DNA of 64,000 bases from the NCBI GenBank assembly GCA_024279425.1, contig JAJRRO010000032.1, positions 1 to 64,000 on the forward strand, given 5' to 3'. The notes below the pieces were generated by a model. The model saw nothing but the letters and a program-made list of their open reading frames with translations. It ran no database searches and had not been told where the DNA came from. A program made the translations under genes and the position numbers. This stretch comes from Bacteroidota bacterium. Its GTDB lineage: Bacteria > Bacteroidota > Bacteroidia > Flavobacteriales > Flavobacteriaceae. The first letter of the stretch is position 1; every line of letters begins with the position of its first letter. Shown in pieces: positions 43,331 to 53,377 of this stretch.

Positions 43331-44479
43331 ATGGAAAACATATACTTAGACAATGCTGCAACTACTCAAGTAAGGGAAGAAGTTATTTTGAAAATGCAGG
43401 ATGTATTGTCTAATTATTACGGTAACCCATCCTCGAGCCACGGGTATGGACGCACGGCCAAAACAGCTGTTGAAAGTGCACGCAAATCAATTGCCAAGCA
43501 ATTGAATGCCCAAGCATCCGAAATAATCTTTACATCAGGAGGCACCGAAGCCGACAATATGATACTACGCGGTGCGGTTCGTGATTTAGGGGTAAGAACC
43601 ATCATAACCTCTAAAATAGAGCATCATGCGGTATTGCATACTTCCGAAGACTTGGTCAAGGAATTTGGGATTAATATCAAGTATGTAGATTTAGATGAAA
43701 ATGGTAATCCAATGCTAGCTCATTTAGAACAACTATTGCAAGAAGATGATTCCAAAAAAGTGGTAAGCCTGATGCATGTGAACAATGAAATAGGAAATTT
43801 ATTACCTATTGACGAAGTGAGCTTTTTATGTAAGGAAAATGGAGCGTTATTCCACTCAGATACTGTACAATCTATTTGTCATTTTGAATGGGATGTGCAA
43901 AAAATCCCAATTGATTTCATGGCGGCAGCTGCACATAAATTTCATGGCCCGAAAGGAGTCGGTTTTGCCTTCATTCGAAAAAATTCGGGCCTGAAGCCAT
44001 TAATTTTAGGAGGTTCTCAGGAGAGGGGATTTAGAGCGGGTACAGAATCTGTTCATAATATTGTTGGTTTAGAGGAGGCGTTTAAATTGGCTTATACCAA
44101 TCTTGAAGAAGAAGAAGAGTATGTTCGGGGTCTGAAGAAGTATTTTATAGAGAATATTAAAAAAAGCATCCCTAATATTAGTTTTAATGGACATTCGGGA
44201 AATCTGGATAAAAGCACTTATACGTTGGTAAATATTGGTCTGCCCATTAGTCAGGAAAGAGCATTGATATTATTGTTTCATTTGGACATAAAAGGAATTG
44301 CCTGTTCAAAGGGAAGCGCATGCCAATCGGGTAGTGACGTAGGGTCACATGTATTGAATGAAGTGCTTTCTGAGGAGGATATTAAAAAGCCATCCCTACG
44401 TTTTTCTTTTTCTAAGTATAATACCAAGAAAGAATTGGATTATGCTATAGGAGTTCTTAAAGAATTTATAGAGGGTTAG
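43331..44479 (+). CDS. Cysteine desulfurase (NifS/IscS-type)
   Basis: A 382-residue PLP enzyme: YLDNAATTQVREEVI at the start, FTSGGTEADNMILRG, HHAVLHTSED, MHVNNEIGNLLPID, the PLP-Lys in AAAHKFHGPKGVG and the catalytic Cys loop GIACSKGSACQSGS. It takes sulfur from cysteine for iron-sulfur clusters or thiolated cofactors. No iscU or suf partner is adjacent, and the protein is shorter than the usual IscS. Its stop overlaps the convergent gene by 4 bp. TATTTTTG at 43296-43303 may be its -7 element. Confidence 0.93.
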   Translation: MENIYLDNAATTQVREEVILKMQDVLSNYYGNPSSSHGYGRTAKTAVESARKSIAKQLNAQASEIIFTSGGTEADNMILRGAVRDLGVRTIITSKIEHHAVLHTSEDLVKEFGINIKYVDLDENGNPMLAHLEQLLQEDDSKKVVSLMHVNNEIGNLLPIDEVSFLCKENGALFHSDTVQSICHFEWDVQKIPIDFMAAAAHKFHGPKGVGFAFIRKNSGLKPLILGGSQERGFRAGTESVHNIVGLEEAFKLAYTNLEEEEEYVRGLKKYFIENIKKSIPNISFNGHSGNLDKSTYTLVNIGLPISQERALILLFHLDIKGIACSKGSACQSGSDVGSHVLNEVLSEEDIKKPSLRFSFSKYNTKKELDYAIGVLKEFIEG

Positions 44480-45135
44480 CTTCTGGCCCTGTTTCGTTCT
44501 TTTTTCTTTTCCCTGTCGTAAGGGAATTTTCGAGTTGCCAATTTCATCATACGGTCAATAAGGTCATTGGTGTTTTTACCAGATTTTTTATTGATTTTCT
44601 TTTCGTATTTCCATAATAGCTTGCCAGAAATACCATCACTGATTTTGAGGCCTATCCGGCCATAATTGGAGTCTCCCAAAAAGTAGTCCAAAAAACTGGA
44701 TTTAGTGGGAATGCCTTTGGATAAAAGAATGTTCAAATCCAGGGTGCCACTGATGATTCCATCTACCTTTAAGACTTCACATAATTGTTTAACCGTATAG
44801 ACATCAATATTTTTGTAGGTAATAGCATTCTGGGAAAGTATCGCATTGGTGTTTTTGGTATTTTGGAACTCTACTGAGAACTTTTTCTTTCGCTTTCTCT
44901 GGGAGAAATAAGTTTCAAGGGCATTCTGTACAGCATACCCTTCTTTTTCCTCTAATTCCTTCAATTCTTTATTGGCAATGCTACCTTTTAAATCTAAGTT
45001 GGTCAAAAAAGGTAAGACAGCCAAAATTTTATGTTCTCGGCTCAAATCATCAAAATTTTTGCTTTCGTAGATGTTCTTTTGGGCATTTGATGTTATTCCT
45101 ATAAAAAGAATCAAGAAAAGTATTTTGTTTTTCAT
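44476..45135 (-). CDS. Secreted hypothetical protein
   Basis: The start at 45135 gives a signal peptide (MKNKILFLILFIGITSNAQ). The mature protein has a segment EHKILAVLPFLTNLDLKG and a later VKQLCEVLKVDGIISGTLDL, an arrangement like LpoB-type or other cell-envelope proteins that read 'VAVLPF'. The C terminus is very basic (REKKKERNRARS). The family is not recognised. It follows the TonB-receptor pseudogene on the same strand by 32 bp. Confidence 0.7.
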   Translation of the reverse strand: MKNKILFLILFIGITSNAQKNIYESKNFDDLSREHKILAVLPFLTNLDLKGSIANKELKELEEKEGYAVQNALETYFSQRKRKKKFSVEFQNTKNTNAILSQNAITYKNIDVYTVKQLCEVLKVDGIISGTLDLNILLSKGIPTKSSFLDYFLGDSNYGRIGLKISDGISGKLLWKYEKKINKKSGKNTNDLIDRMMKLATRKFPYDREKKKERNRARS

Positions 45136-45167
45136 TTCATTTTGTTTGCCATTATCACAGGTTTTGG

Positions 45168-46260
45168 TCAAAACCACATTTTAAGTTGTAAATTGAGTAC
45201 TCTGCTTGTCATAAAATTCGGAATTGCAAATTCCTGTTTGCTGTCAACATCCCGGACCCAAGTACTGGTAATTGAATTTTGATTATTAAATAGATTGAAA
45301 ACTTCAAAACGAACACTCAATTCCTTGAATTTATGTAACCAATGGCTTTCAGGGTATTTCCGTTCTGCATCTACAAAAATATGAGAAATTCCCAAATCTG
45401 CACGTTTATAATCCCTTAATCTATTCTGAAAAATATAAGGATCGGCGTTACTTGGAGAATCACCTGGAACACCAGCGTTATAAACCAGATTCATATGCAT
45501 TTTTAAATTGGGTATGTCAGGGATATAATCCTGGAAAAGAATGCCCAACTTAAAACGTTGATCAGTAGGGCGTGGGATAAACTCTCTTTGTTCTATATTC
45601 CCTTCAGTTTTTAAAAACCTCAAGCTGACCCATGACTCCGTTCGGGGAACAAATGCCCATTCATTCTAACCTCAGCACCATACGTATACGCTTTTGAATT
45701 ATTGCTGGCAGCATAACGAATGCGCACATCTTCCAAGGTATAAGGGTTGATGTTTTCCAAATTTTTGTAATAGACATCTCCCTTTAAGGCAAAAGATCTA
45801 TTCCATAGAAGAAAACTGTATTCATTGTCCAAAACAAAATGAATGGATTTTTGCGCTTTTACTCTTGGGTTGATTGCACCAGTACGATCTCTCAGCTCTC
45901 TATAAAAGGGAGGTTGATGATATATTCCTGCTGATAGCCGAAAAAGCATGTCCTTTTTCCAATTGGGTTTAATCGAAAAGAATTCCTCGATGCTTTGCGT
46001 CGAGGTTTCGATTGAAATTACCACATTTTCATGGCCTATGTGGGAAAAGGTTATCGTGTTTTCCTGGTCTACCACCAATTGCAATATTTAATGGCCAGTA
46101 CTATTGGTAAATGTGCCATTATTCGATGAAGAAATGTTTACCTGTGGTAAGGGAATATTGTTTTCGTCGAATACAATACCGTAATTACGGCAGTCTGTGC
46201 CTTAAGTTGTGAACACAGACACAGAAATAATAAAATGAAAACAGGTTTTACGCACTTCAA
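45168..46260 (-). pseudogene. TonB-dependent receptor-like pseudogene with internal deletion
   Basis: Reading from 46260 there is a signal peptide (VFILLFLCLCSQLKAQ), a frameshift near 46190, a carboxypeptidase-like regulatory domain (YGIVFDENNIPLPQVNIS), an in-frame TAA at the position of an expected Tyr (46089), then more of the domain (TITFSHIGHENVVISI). The frame then jumps to outer-membrane barrel strands (FRLSAGIYHQPPFYREL to YGAEVRMNGH), skipping the whole plug, and shifts again near 45621 before the barrel C terminus (SVRFEVFNLFNNQNSITS, ending LQLKMWF). At least one stop, two shifts and one large deletion make it non-functional. Confidence 0.85.
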
Positions 46261-46265
46261 TGTAT

Positions 46266-47957
46266 TTATTTTCTATAAAATGAAACTTCCAAGGTATTGG
46301 TGTTTCCTACATTGTCCTTAACGATAACTTTGAGTTCGCATTGCTTTTTATCCAAAATCTTATCATCAAAATTATAGGTAAGTGTTTTCGTTTTTGGTTC
46401 ATACTCCATCAGAATCCACTGTCCGTTCAAAGTTGCAGAGTAGGTATCAATACCACTAAGGTCATCCGAGATTGAAAGGCTTAGGTATCTGTAATTACTT
46501 AGCCATTGTCTATGCTTAAAGTTCTTTGTTCTGATTTTTGGGATTAAAGTATCCTTGACCAAAGTGTATGTTCCTAGATTACGGGTGCGTGTTGTAAATG
46601 TTGTACCTCTTTTGAAGGTAGATGTATAATTTGGTTTTAGTTTCTTGTCCAATCTTGCGATAAACAACTGTTTGCGTTCTTCTTCCGAATATTTTGAGGC
46701 ATCGAATGTAATCGTAAAGTTCCTGTGTGCCGGTACTCTATTGTTATGTATGGCAACGGTGTCTTTCCCTTCTTTTAAATCCAAATAAAAATCCTCATAG
46801 AATGTATTTGACGGAAAATAAACTTTGGCCAGTCCTAAGTCATAATTATTCGGACGTTTGGCTATTACATAATTTTGGGTCTTTTTTGGCTCTTCTTTTA
46901 TTTTGATTTGTTGACGTTTACCTTCAACAGGAATGACAACCTTGGTTAGGTTTCCTTCCAAATCGTGAATTAATAGTTCTACCTTGTATGACAAGCCCTC
47001 TTTGACCACAATTTTACCATCGTTGACCAATTTGTTGTAAATACTCAACCGGTTTCCGGGTGACTTGAAAACCTTTTGTATGCGCTGTTTGTACCTACCA
47101 AAATGGTCATAATCGATAAGGGTATTGATATATCGTGTTTCAGTAAATGAAAATGACTCAAAATCGTAATCGGTATATACTTTCCCGTTGACCACTTGTC
47201 TTACCGAATATACTCCATTTTTGTTTGCGGCCAAATCCTGTCGATCAAAGCCAATAAAACCAAACCCTATGGATCCCAGGGCAGTTACCTTATCAGCGAG
47301 AAAAGTACCATCTTTTTGTTTGGTGAAATTAATCTGTGATTTGACGTTGCTCTGATTTAATTGGGCATTCTCGGATAGGGGATAACCATAAAGTCCTGTC
47401 AGGGAGGGGTTCGTAGCATCCCTTACTTCCAAACCATATAGAAGGGGGTTCGTTGGCTTTTCTGATATACTGCTTCTAATTTCAAAGTGTAGATGGGGTC
47501 CTGAGGAACCGCCAGAATTACCACTGTATGCAATTATTTTGCCTTTTTCAACCTTAATCTCTCCATATTCGGGAAACACCTCGATTTCGTAAGATTTTTT
47601 CTGGTATTGAAGCTGCTTTACGTATGCTTCGATTTCGGGAGAAAATTTTTGTAAATGCCCGTATACCGACGTGTACCCATTTGGGTGAGCCACATAAAGT
47701 ACTTTACCATAGCCCCAATGTGAAATCTTGATTCTTGCTACCGTGCCATCACCAATGGCATAAATCGGAATACCTTGACGTTGTTGGGTTTTTATATCGA
47801 TACCTGAATGAAAATGATTGGATCGCAGTTCACCGAATGTACCTGCCAAAATCAGGGGAATATCCAATGGGGGTCTAAATGTGTCTTTGGGATAGTTGTC
47901 CTGAGCCAATATGGCCGAGGTGAAAATCAAAAAAAGAATTAAAAATGTCCTACCCAT
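46266..47957 (-). CDS. M23-family metallopeptidase
   Basis: A signal peptide (FLILFLIFTSAILAQ) precedes a LytM/M23 domain (about residues 30-185): the zinc ligands are in NHFHSGIDIKT and PHLHFEIRS, with GNSGGSSGPH between. The remaining 370 residues form beta-rich domains (Ig-like, VKVNDG... type linkers are not recognised). Such enzymes cut peptidoglycan cross-links. TACTTTTG (plus 47971-47978) may be the -7 element, with a run of nine C upstream at 47994-48002. It precedes the TonB-receptor pseudogene. Confidence 0.92.
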   Translation of the reverse strand: MGRTFLILFLIFTSAILAQDNYPKDTFRPPLDIPLILAGTFGELRSNHFHSGIDIKTQQRQGIPIYAIGDGTVARIKISHWGYGKVLYVAHPNGYTSVYGHLQKFSPEIEAYVKQLQYQKKSYEIEVFPEYGEIKVEKGKIIAYSGNSGGSSGPHLHFEIRSSISEKPTNPLLYGLEVRDATNPSLTGLYGYPLSENAQLNQSNVKSQINFTKQKDGTFLADKVTALGSIGFGFIGFDRQDLAANKNGVYSVRQVVNGKVYTDYDFESFSFTETRYINTLIDYDHFGRYKQRIQKVFKSPGNRLSIYNKLVNDGKIVVKEGLSYKVELLIHDLEGNLTKVVIPVEGKRQQIKIKEEPKKTQNYVIAKRPNNYDLGLAKVYFPSNTFYEDFYLDLKEGKDTVAIHNNRVPAHRNFTITFDASKYSEEERKQLFIARLDKKLKPNYTSTFKRGTTFTTRTRNLGTYTLVKDTLIPKIRTKNFKHRQWLSNYRYLSLSISDDLSGIDTYSATLNGQWILMEYEPKTKTLTYNFDDKILDKKQCELKVIVKDNVGNTNTLEVSFYRK

Positions 47958-48206
47958 AGTTTATGAATATCAAAAGTATATCTCCATTATCCTCCCCCCC
48001 CCTTTGTGCAAAATCCTTAAAAGAAGATTACAATTGTCCAATAAGGGCAAGGTCCAGTCTAGAAATATGTGATAAATTTAAACAGATGAAAATAATTAAT
48101 GGCCGTGATACCTAAAAAACTACAAAGTTTTATAAAGGAAGCAATTGATAATCTCACAAGTATTGCAGGTATTAAAGTATTACTTAAAGAATAATTCAAA
48201 AAAGTA
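47958..48206. other. Gap between divergent peptidase and zapB-like genes
   Basis: It contains the M23 promoter region, with a homopolymer of nine C (47994-48002; G on the coding side of the peptidase). A 31-codon plus-strand frame (48099-48194) is open but unsupported. Nothing else is recognised before the promoter at 48207. Confidence 0.5.
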
Positions 48207-48237
48207 TTGCCCAGTCGTTAGATGTATGTTAACTTTG
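48207..48237 (+). promoter_or_regulatory. Promoter of the zapB-like/zapA/6S-like block
   Basis: TTG (48207-48209), a 20-nt spacer and TAACTTTG (48230-48237) match the Bacteroidetes -33/-7 pattern. The first start codon, ATG at 48262, lies about 24 nt further. Confidence 0.7.
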
Positions 48238-48261
48238 TGTAATACGCATTGAGTATTGCAT

Positions 48262-48552
48262 ATGAGTGAATTGGTGAAAATTGTTGATTCCTTAGAGAAC
48301 AAAATTAGCAAGTTGTTGCATAAGTTAGAACTTTTACAGCAGATTAATCAAAAGTTGGAAGAGGAATTGTTTTCAGCACGAAACGACAAGGATTTGAACC
48401 TAAAAACTGTTTCTGAATGGGAGCAGAAATATAATTCACTGAAGCTTGCAAATTCGATGCTTGGCAGTAATACAAATAAAACAGAAGCTAAGCTTAAAAT
48501 AAATACATTGATTAGGGAGTTGGACCATTGCATAACCCAGCTTGCAGAATAA
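48262..48552 (+). CDS. ZapB-like small coiled-coil protein
   Basis: A 96-residue protein, nearly all coiled coil (LVKIVDSLENKISKLLHKLE, then LQQINQKLEEELFSARND), starting at the ATG at 48262 rather than a TTG six bases upstream. Its position directly before zapA, 14 bp away, and its form suggest a divisome coiled-coil partner of ZapA. It is not alignable to E. coli ZapB by eye, so the name is functional analogy only. Confidence 0.8.
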   Translation: MSELVKIVDSLENKISKLLHKLELLQQINQKLEEELFSARNDKDLNLKTVSEWEQKYNSLKLANSMLGSNTNKTEAKLKINTLIRELDHCITQLAE

Positions 48553-48565
48553 TGTTAAAAATAAC

Positions 48566-48862
48566 ATGTCAGAAAAGCTCAAAATAAAGCTTTCGATTGC
48601 CGATAGGGTTTATCCCTTGACAATAGACCCTAGCCAAGAAGAGGGGTTAAGGAAAGCGGCCAAGAATATAGAGCAACTGGCAAAGAAATTTGAACAGAAT
48701 TATGCCGTTAGGGACAAACAGGATGTGCTCGCCATGTGTGCACTACAGTTTGCTTCCAAAATAGAGCAAAAAGGCATTGATCAATCTGAAGGAACCAGCG
48801 AGGCGGCCGAACGACTAAGGGCGTTGGACGAGTTGGTGAATTCAAAGCTTGGTATTAAATAA
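48566..48862 (+). CDS. zapA: Cell division protein ZapA
   Basis: A 98-residue protein of ZapA length. KLKIKLSIADRVYPLTIDPS forms the N-terminal strands, then EEGLRKAAKNIEQLAKKFEQ and DVLAMCALQFASKIEQK form the helices. ZapA bundles FtsZ filaments at the division site. The start at 48566 is chosen over codons overlapping the upstream gene. The 6S-like RNA follows 27 bp after the stop, as ssrS follows zapA in many bacteria. Confidence 0.92.
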   Translation: MSEKLKIKLSIADRVYPLTIDPSQEEGLRKAAKNIEQLAKKFEQNYAVRDKQDVLAMCALQFASKIEQKGIDQSEGTSEAAERLRALDELVNSKLGIK

Positions 48863-48886
48863 GTTCTTTTAAATAACATTAAGTTA

Positions 48887-49057
48887 CTGCCCACATTGGT
48901 AATATCTTTTGACGAACTCAACATTAATTTGTTTAAAAAGGGTGAGTTTAGATTGTAAAAGCAGGCCTTACTCGTATAAGGATCCTTGATCAGTCTGGTA
49001 ACCCTAAACCTGTTTTCTGGAGTTTGTACAAAACTTCTCCAATGTGGGCTTTTTTAT
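48887..49057 (+). ncRNA. ssrS: 6S-like RNA (Flavo-1 type)
   Basis: GCCCACATTGG (48889-48899) pairs perfectly with CCAATGTGGGC (49039-49049), which is followed by a six-T run (49050-49055). Inside is a long, interrupted hairpin with an open central region. A closing stem that doubles as terminator, a size near 170 nt and a place between zapA and the RNase Y gene fit 6S RNA and the flavobacterial Flavo-1 RNA, which is regarded as a 6S variant. It would bind housekeeping RNA polymerase. Confidence 0.75.
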
Positions 49058-49073
49058 TTTAAATTTTGAAATT

Positions 49074-50642
49074 ATGGACAGTACCACACTTATATTAGTA
49101 GCGATTGCAGGTCTTTTCGTTGGATTTCTAATCGCAAAATTCATGGAAAAGGGAAAAGCCTCCAAGACCATAGTCAATGCAAAGAAAGATGCAAACTCTA
49201 TTTTAAAGGAGGCGAAGATCGAGGGAGAAAATATTAGGAAGGACAAAATTTTTCAAGCTAAAGAAAAGTTTTTAGAGTTAAAGGCGGAACATGAAAAGGT
49301 AATCAACAACAAGGATAAAAAAATATCCGAAGCTGAGAAGCGCACCAGGGATAAAGAATCACAGGTTAGCAGCGAACTTTCCAAGAGTAAAAAATTAAAT
49401 GAACAGTTAGACAATAAAATCAAGGGTGTTGCCTATAAAGAGGAATTTTATAATAAAAAGCAATCTGAATTAGAAAAACTGCATAAAAACCAGGTTCAGC
49501 AATTAGAGGTTATTTCTGGATTATCTGCCGAAGATGCTAAAAGCCAATTGATGGAATCCCTTAAAGAAACTGCCAAGACCGATGCTATGGCGTTTTTGCA
49601 GACTACTATGGAAGAGGCCAAATTAACTGCGCAGCAAGAGGCCCGTAAAATCGTTATCAATACTATTCAGCGTATAGGAACAGAAGAGGCAGTAGAAAAC
49701 TGCGTCTCGGTGTTTAACCTGGAATCCGATGATGTTAAAGGAAGGATCATTGGTCGCGAAGGTCGAAATATTAGAGCCATTGAAGCTGCAACGGGGGTTG
49801 AGATAATAGTGGATGATACGCCCGAGGCGATTATCCTCTCTTGTTTTGATTCCGTACGAAGGGAAATTGCCCGTTTATCATTGCATAAACTAGTTACTGA
49901 TGGAAGAATACATCCAGCACGTATTGAGGAAATTGTACGTAAGACCGAAAAGCAGATAGAGCAGGAAATTGTTGAAATAGGAAAGCGTACTGTTATAGAT
50001 TTGGGTATTCACGGATTACACCCAGAATTGATCAAAGCGGTCGGTAGAATGAAATATCGATCTTCGTACGGACAGAACCTTTTACAGCATTCAAGGGAAG
50101 TTGCCAAGCTTTGTGGAGTAATGGCCTCTGAATTAGGGTTGAACCCAAAATTGGCCAAACGTGCAGGACTTTTGCATGATATTGGAAAAGTACCTAATAC
50201 CGAAGCTGAGGTAGAAACACCACATGCTATTTTAGGAATGCAATGGGCAGAGAAGTTCGGGGAGAAGCCAGATGTTTGCAACGCCATTGGAGCTCACCAT
50301 GATGAAGTGGAAATGAAAACATTGATTTCGCCAATAATCCAAGTGTGTGATGCCATAAGTGGTGCAAGACCAGGTGCTAGAAGACAGGTTTTGGATTCCT
50401 ATATACAACGTCTGAAGGATTTGGAGGAAATTGCTTTTGCATTTGGAGGCGTGCAAAAAGCATATGCTATCCAAGCGGGGAGAGAACTGCGTGTTATTGT
50501 AGAAAGCGAAAAAGTGAGTGATGACAAAGCGGCTCAATTGTCTTTTGAAATATCCCAGAAGATTCAAACAGATATGACTTATCCAGGCCAGGTGAAGGTT
50601 ACTGTGATTCGGGAAACCCGATCAGTGAATGTAGCAAAATAG
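49074..50642 (+). CDS. rny: Ribonuclease Y
   Basis: The start at 49074 gives a 522-residue protein with an N-terminal membrane anchor ([19 protein letters not shown]), a long coiled coil to about residue 195, a KH domain ([20 protein letters not shown]) and an HD domain ([17 protein letters not shown], with a later GAHHDEVE). RNase Y cuts mRNA at the inner membrane. The start lies 18 bp after the T run of the 6S-like RNA. Confidence 0.96.
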   Translation: MDSTTLILVAIAGLFVGFLIAKFMEKGKASKTIVNAKKDANSILKEAKIEGENIRKDKIFQAKEKFLELKAEHEKVINNKDKKISEAEKRTRDKESQVSSELSKSKKLNEQLDNKIKGVAYKEEFYNKKQSELEKLHKNQVQQLEVISGLSAEDAKSQLMESLKETAKTDAMAFLQTTMEEAKLTAQQEARKIVINTIQRIGTEEAVENCVSVFNLESDDVKGRIIGREGRNIRAIEAATGVEIIVDDTPEAIILSCFDSVRREIARLSLHKLVTDGRIHPARIEEIVRKTEKQIEQEIVEIGKRTVIDLGIHGLHPELIKAVGRMKYRSSYGQNLLQHSREVAKLCGVMASELGLNPKLAKRAGLLHDIGKVPNTEAEVETPHAILGMQWAEKFGEKPDVCNAIGAHHDEVEMKTLISPIIQVCDAISGARPGARRQVLDSYIQRLKDLEEIAFAFGGVQKAYAIQAGRELRVIVESEKVSDDKAAQLSFEISQKIQTDMTYPGQVKVTVIRETRSVNVAK

Positions 50643-50664
50643 AATTTCAAAATTATGTTTAAAA

Positions 50665-50690
50665 AGAGGGGCATATTTGCCCCTCTTTTT
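50665..50690 (+). terminator. Rho-independent terminator of rny
   Basis: AGAGGGGCA (50665-50673), a TATT loop, TGCCCCTCT (50678-50686) and a T run to 50692. It lies 22 bp after the rny stop. Confidence 0.9.
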
Positions 50691-50718
50691 TTGTTGGATT
50701 TAAGTTTAGTACCTTAGC

Positions 50719-51726
50719 ATGAATAAGAAAAGTGTGATGGAAATCATATTTTATGATGGACAAAAGGATTATAATCGCAAAAACTTGGAAGCTTTGAAAA
50801 TTGACTTAAATAAAGAAATAAAAAGACTAAAGAAGGAGAAGAACGCTGTTATCTTGGCACATTATTACCAACGCCCAGAGATACAGGAAATAGCTGATTA
50901 TGTTGGAGATAGTCTCGGATTGTCGGAAAAAGCTGCAGAGACTGACGCGGATATCATTGTATTCGCTGGAGTTCATTTTATGGCGGAGACAGCCAAAATA
51001 TTGAACCCCGATAAAAAAGTTGTCTTGCCCGATTTGGATGCAGGATGTTCATTGGCAGATTCTTGTCCACCCAGCGATTTTGGTAAGTTCGTTGAAGCAC
51101 ATCCCGACCATATTGTAATTACCTATATAAATTGCAGTGCTGAAATAAAGGCAATGACCGATATTGTCTGTACCTCTTCAAATGCCCTGAAAATTGTGGA
51201 ATCTATTCCTGAAGACCAACCAATCATTTTTGCTCCGGATAGAAATTTGGGGAAATACATAATCCAAAAGACGGGTAGAGACATGTTACTATGGGATGGA
51301 AGTTGTATAGTACATGAAGCTTTCTGCATAGATAAGTTGTTGGATCTTTATCAAAAACACCCCAGTGCAATAATCATTGCACACCCAGAATCGGAAGAGC
51401 ATATATTAAAAACGGCAAGGTATATTGGTTCTACTTCGGGAATGATAAATTACGTAAAAGAACATTCTCAGGAAGAATTCATTGTAGCTACAGAAGCGGG
51501 GATATTACATAAAATAAAACAAGAAGCTCCCAATGCAAAATTAATTCCCGCCCCTGCTAAGGAAGATAATAGCTGTGCCTGTAGTGAATGTGCTTATATG
51601 AAGGTAAATACCCTACAAAAACTTTACAGCTGCTTGCTTCATGAAAGCCCACAAATTGATGTTCCGTTACCTATTAGGAAAAAAGCCCTTATTCCAATTC
51701 AACGTATGTTGGATCTTTCCAAATGA
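50719..51726 (+). CDS. nadA: Quinolinate synthase
   Basis: A 335-residue NadA with [47 protein letters not shown] and [15 protein letters not shown]; Cys in these segments hold the [4Fe-4S] cluster. It condenses iminoaspartate with dihydroxyacetone phosphate to quinolinate in NAD synthesis. Its stop overlaps the next gene's start by 4 bp, coupling it to nadB. Confidence 0.97.
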   Translation: MNKKSVMEIIFYDGQKDYNRKNLEALKIDLNKEIKRLKKEKNAVILAHYYQRPEIQEIADYVGDSLGLSEKAAETDADIIVFAGVHFMAETAKILNPDKKVVLPDLDAGCSLADSCPPSDFGKFVEAHPDHIVITYINCSAEIKAMTDIVCTSSNALKIVESIPEDQPIIFAPDRNLGKYIIQKTGRDMLLWDGSCIVHEAFCIDKLLDLYQKHPSAIIIAHPESEEHILKTARYIGSTSGMINYVKEHSQEEFIVATEAGILHKIKQEAPNAKLIPAPAKEDNSCACSECAYMKVNTLQKLYSCLLHESPQIDVPLPIRKKALIPIQRMLDLSK

Positions 51727-53294
51727 GAATGATTTCAACCAACTACTTAGTCATAGGCTCAGGGGTTGCTGGCCTTACGTTTGCCGTTAAAGCAGCCGAG
51801 AAGTTTTTAGATAAAAATATTGTTATTGTCACCAAAGGGGATGAGGATGAATCCAATACCAAATATGCTCAAGGGGGTATTGCCGTGGTATTGGATACCG
51901 AGGAAGATTCGTTTCAAAAGCACATTAAGGATACTTTGATCGCAGGAGATGGCCTATGCGATGAAAAAGTTGTTGAAATGGTCATTAAGGAAGGACCTCA
52001 AAGACTTAGGGAATTAATTGCCTGGGAAGCCAATTTTGATTTGAATTCCGAAGGCGGATTCGATTTGGGAAAAGAAGGAGGGCATTCCGAATATCGAGTG
52101 GTACATCACAAAGACATAACCGGTTATGAGGTGGAGAGAGCACTATTGGAAAGAGTTCACCAACTGCCTAATATTACACTTTTACCCCATCATTTTGCCA
52201 TAGACCTTGTCACGGACCATCATTTGGAAAATCCCGCCCCCGAAAAACTATCTTGCTATGGGGCTTATGTTTTGAATCAAGAAGATGGAAACATTATTAC
52301 CATACAAGCAGAGCACAGTTTGCTGGCCTCTGGTGGAATAGGCCGCGTGTACGGACATACTACCAACCCTATTATTGCCACGGGAGATGGTATAGCCATG
52401 GCCTATAGGGCGAAAGCACAAATCAAGGACATGGAGTTCATACAGTTTCATCCTACTGCCTTGTACAATGCCGAAGGTGGGTCTTATTTTTTGATTTCAG
52501 AGGCAGTTAGGGGATTCGGAGCCTATTTACGTAATAAAGATGGATACCGGTTTATGCCCGATTATGATAAAAGGGCTGAATTGGCTTCAAGGGATATTGT
52601 TTCCCAAAGTATTGATAACGAGCTTAAAAAATCTGGGGACACCCATGTTTTTTTAGATTGTACACACCTTGATATAGTTACTTTAAAAAAACACTTTCCA
52701 AACATCTATAACAAATGCCTGGAACACCATATCAATATTGAAAAGGATTGGATTCCTGTTGTGCCAGCATCCCATTACCTTTGTGGTGGTATTGTTGTGG
52801 ACAAGAAAGGAAGGACTTCGGTGAACAATTTATTTGCCTGTGGAGAATGTACCAGAACAGGATTGCATGGAGCGAATAGATTGGCATCCAATTCTTTGTT
52901 GGAAGCTTTGGTTTATGCCCATAATATTTTTAAATATCTAGAGACAAACCCAGACGTAGCGACTCCAAAAACCATCCCGGATTGGAATGATGAGGGTACA
53001 AGTATTCCCAAAGAACATGTTCTCATACAACATAATCTGAAGCAGTTACAGGCCTTGATGAGAGATTATGTAGGTATTGTTCGGAGCAACGATCGTTTAA
53101 TAAAAGCTGTTGGGCATTTGGATTTGATTTATAGGGAGGCTGAAGAGTTCTATAAAAAATCAAAAATAACCACTACACTCTGCGAACTTAGAAATATGAT
53201 CAATGTGGGCCATTTGATTATTGGTCAATCTATTGAAAGAAAAGAAAACAGAGGAGGCTATTTCAACCTAGATAACCTTGGGCTAGTTGATTAG
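51723..53294 (+). CDS. nadB: L-aspartate oxidase
   Basis: A 523-residue flavoprotein. The FAD motif is [19 protein letters not shown], followed by [17 protein letters not shown], the substrate region [23 protein letters not shown] and [20 protein letters not shown]. It oxidises aspartate to iminoaspartate, the substrate of NadA. The first ATG is used; a second lies two codons on. NadA and NadB are placed together as in many Bacteroidetes. No nadC follows in the window. Confidence 0.97.
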   Translation: MRMISTNYLVIGSGVAGLTFAVKAAEKFLDKNIVIVTKGDEDESNTKYAQGGIAVVLDTEEDSFQKHIKDTLIAGDGLCDEKVVEMVIKEGPQRLRELIAWEANFDLNSEGGFDLGKEGGHSEYRVVHHKDITGYEVERALLERVHQLPNITLLPHHFAIDLVTDHHLENPAPEKLSCYGAYVLNQEDGNIITIQAEHSLLASGGIGRVYGHTTNPIIATGDGIAMAYRAKAQIKDMEFIQFHPTALYNAEGGSYFLISEAVRGFGAYLRNKDGYRFMPDYDKRAELASRDIVSQSIDNELKKSGDTHVFLDCTHLDIVTLKKHFPNIYNKCLEHHINIEKDWIPVVPASHYLCGGIVVDKKGRTSVNNLFACGECTRTGLHGANRLASNSLLEALVYAHNIFKYLETNPDVATPKTIPDWNDEGTSIPKEHVLIQHNLKQLQALMRDYVGIVRSNDRLIKAVGHLDLIYREAEEFYKKSKITTTLCELRNMINVGHLIIGQSIERKENRGGYFNLDNLGLVD

Positions 53295-53377
53295 TTTCTA
53301 AATGTATTCTTACAAGGAATAGATGTTTAGATTTAGGATGCTATTTACACTCTTTTTTTCCACTATTCGTTAAAAAA

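Noticed and set aside
48099-48194. Thirty-one-codon plus-strand frame before the zapB-like gene
   Set aside because: Short, with no promoter pair in front; not enough to call a gene.
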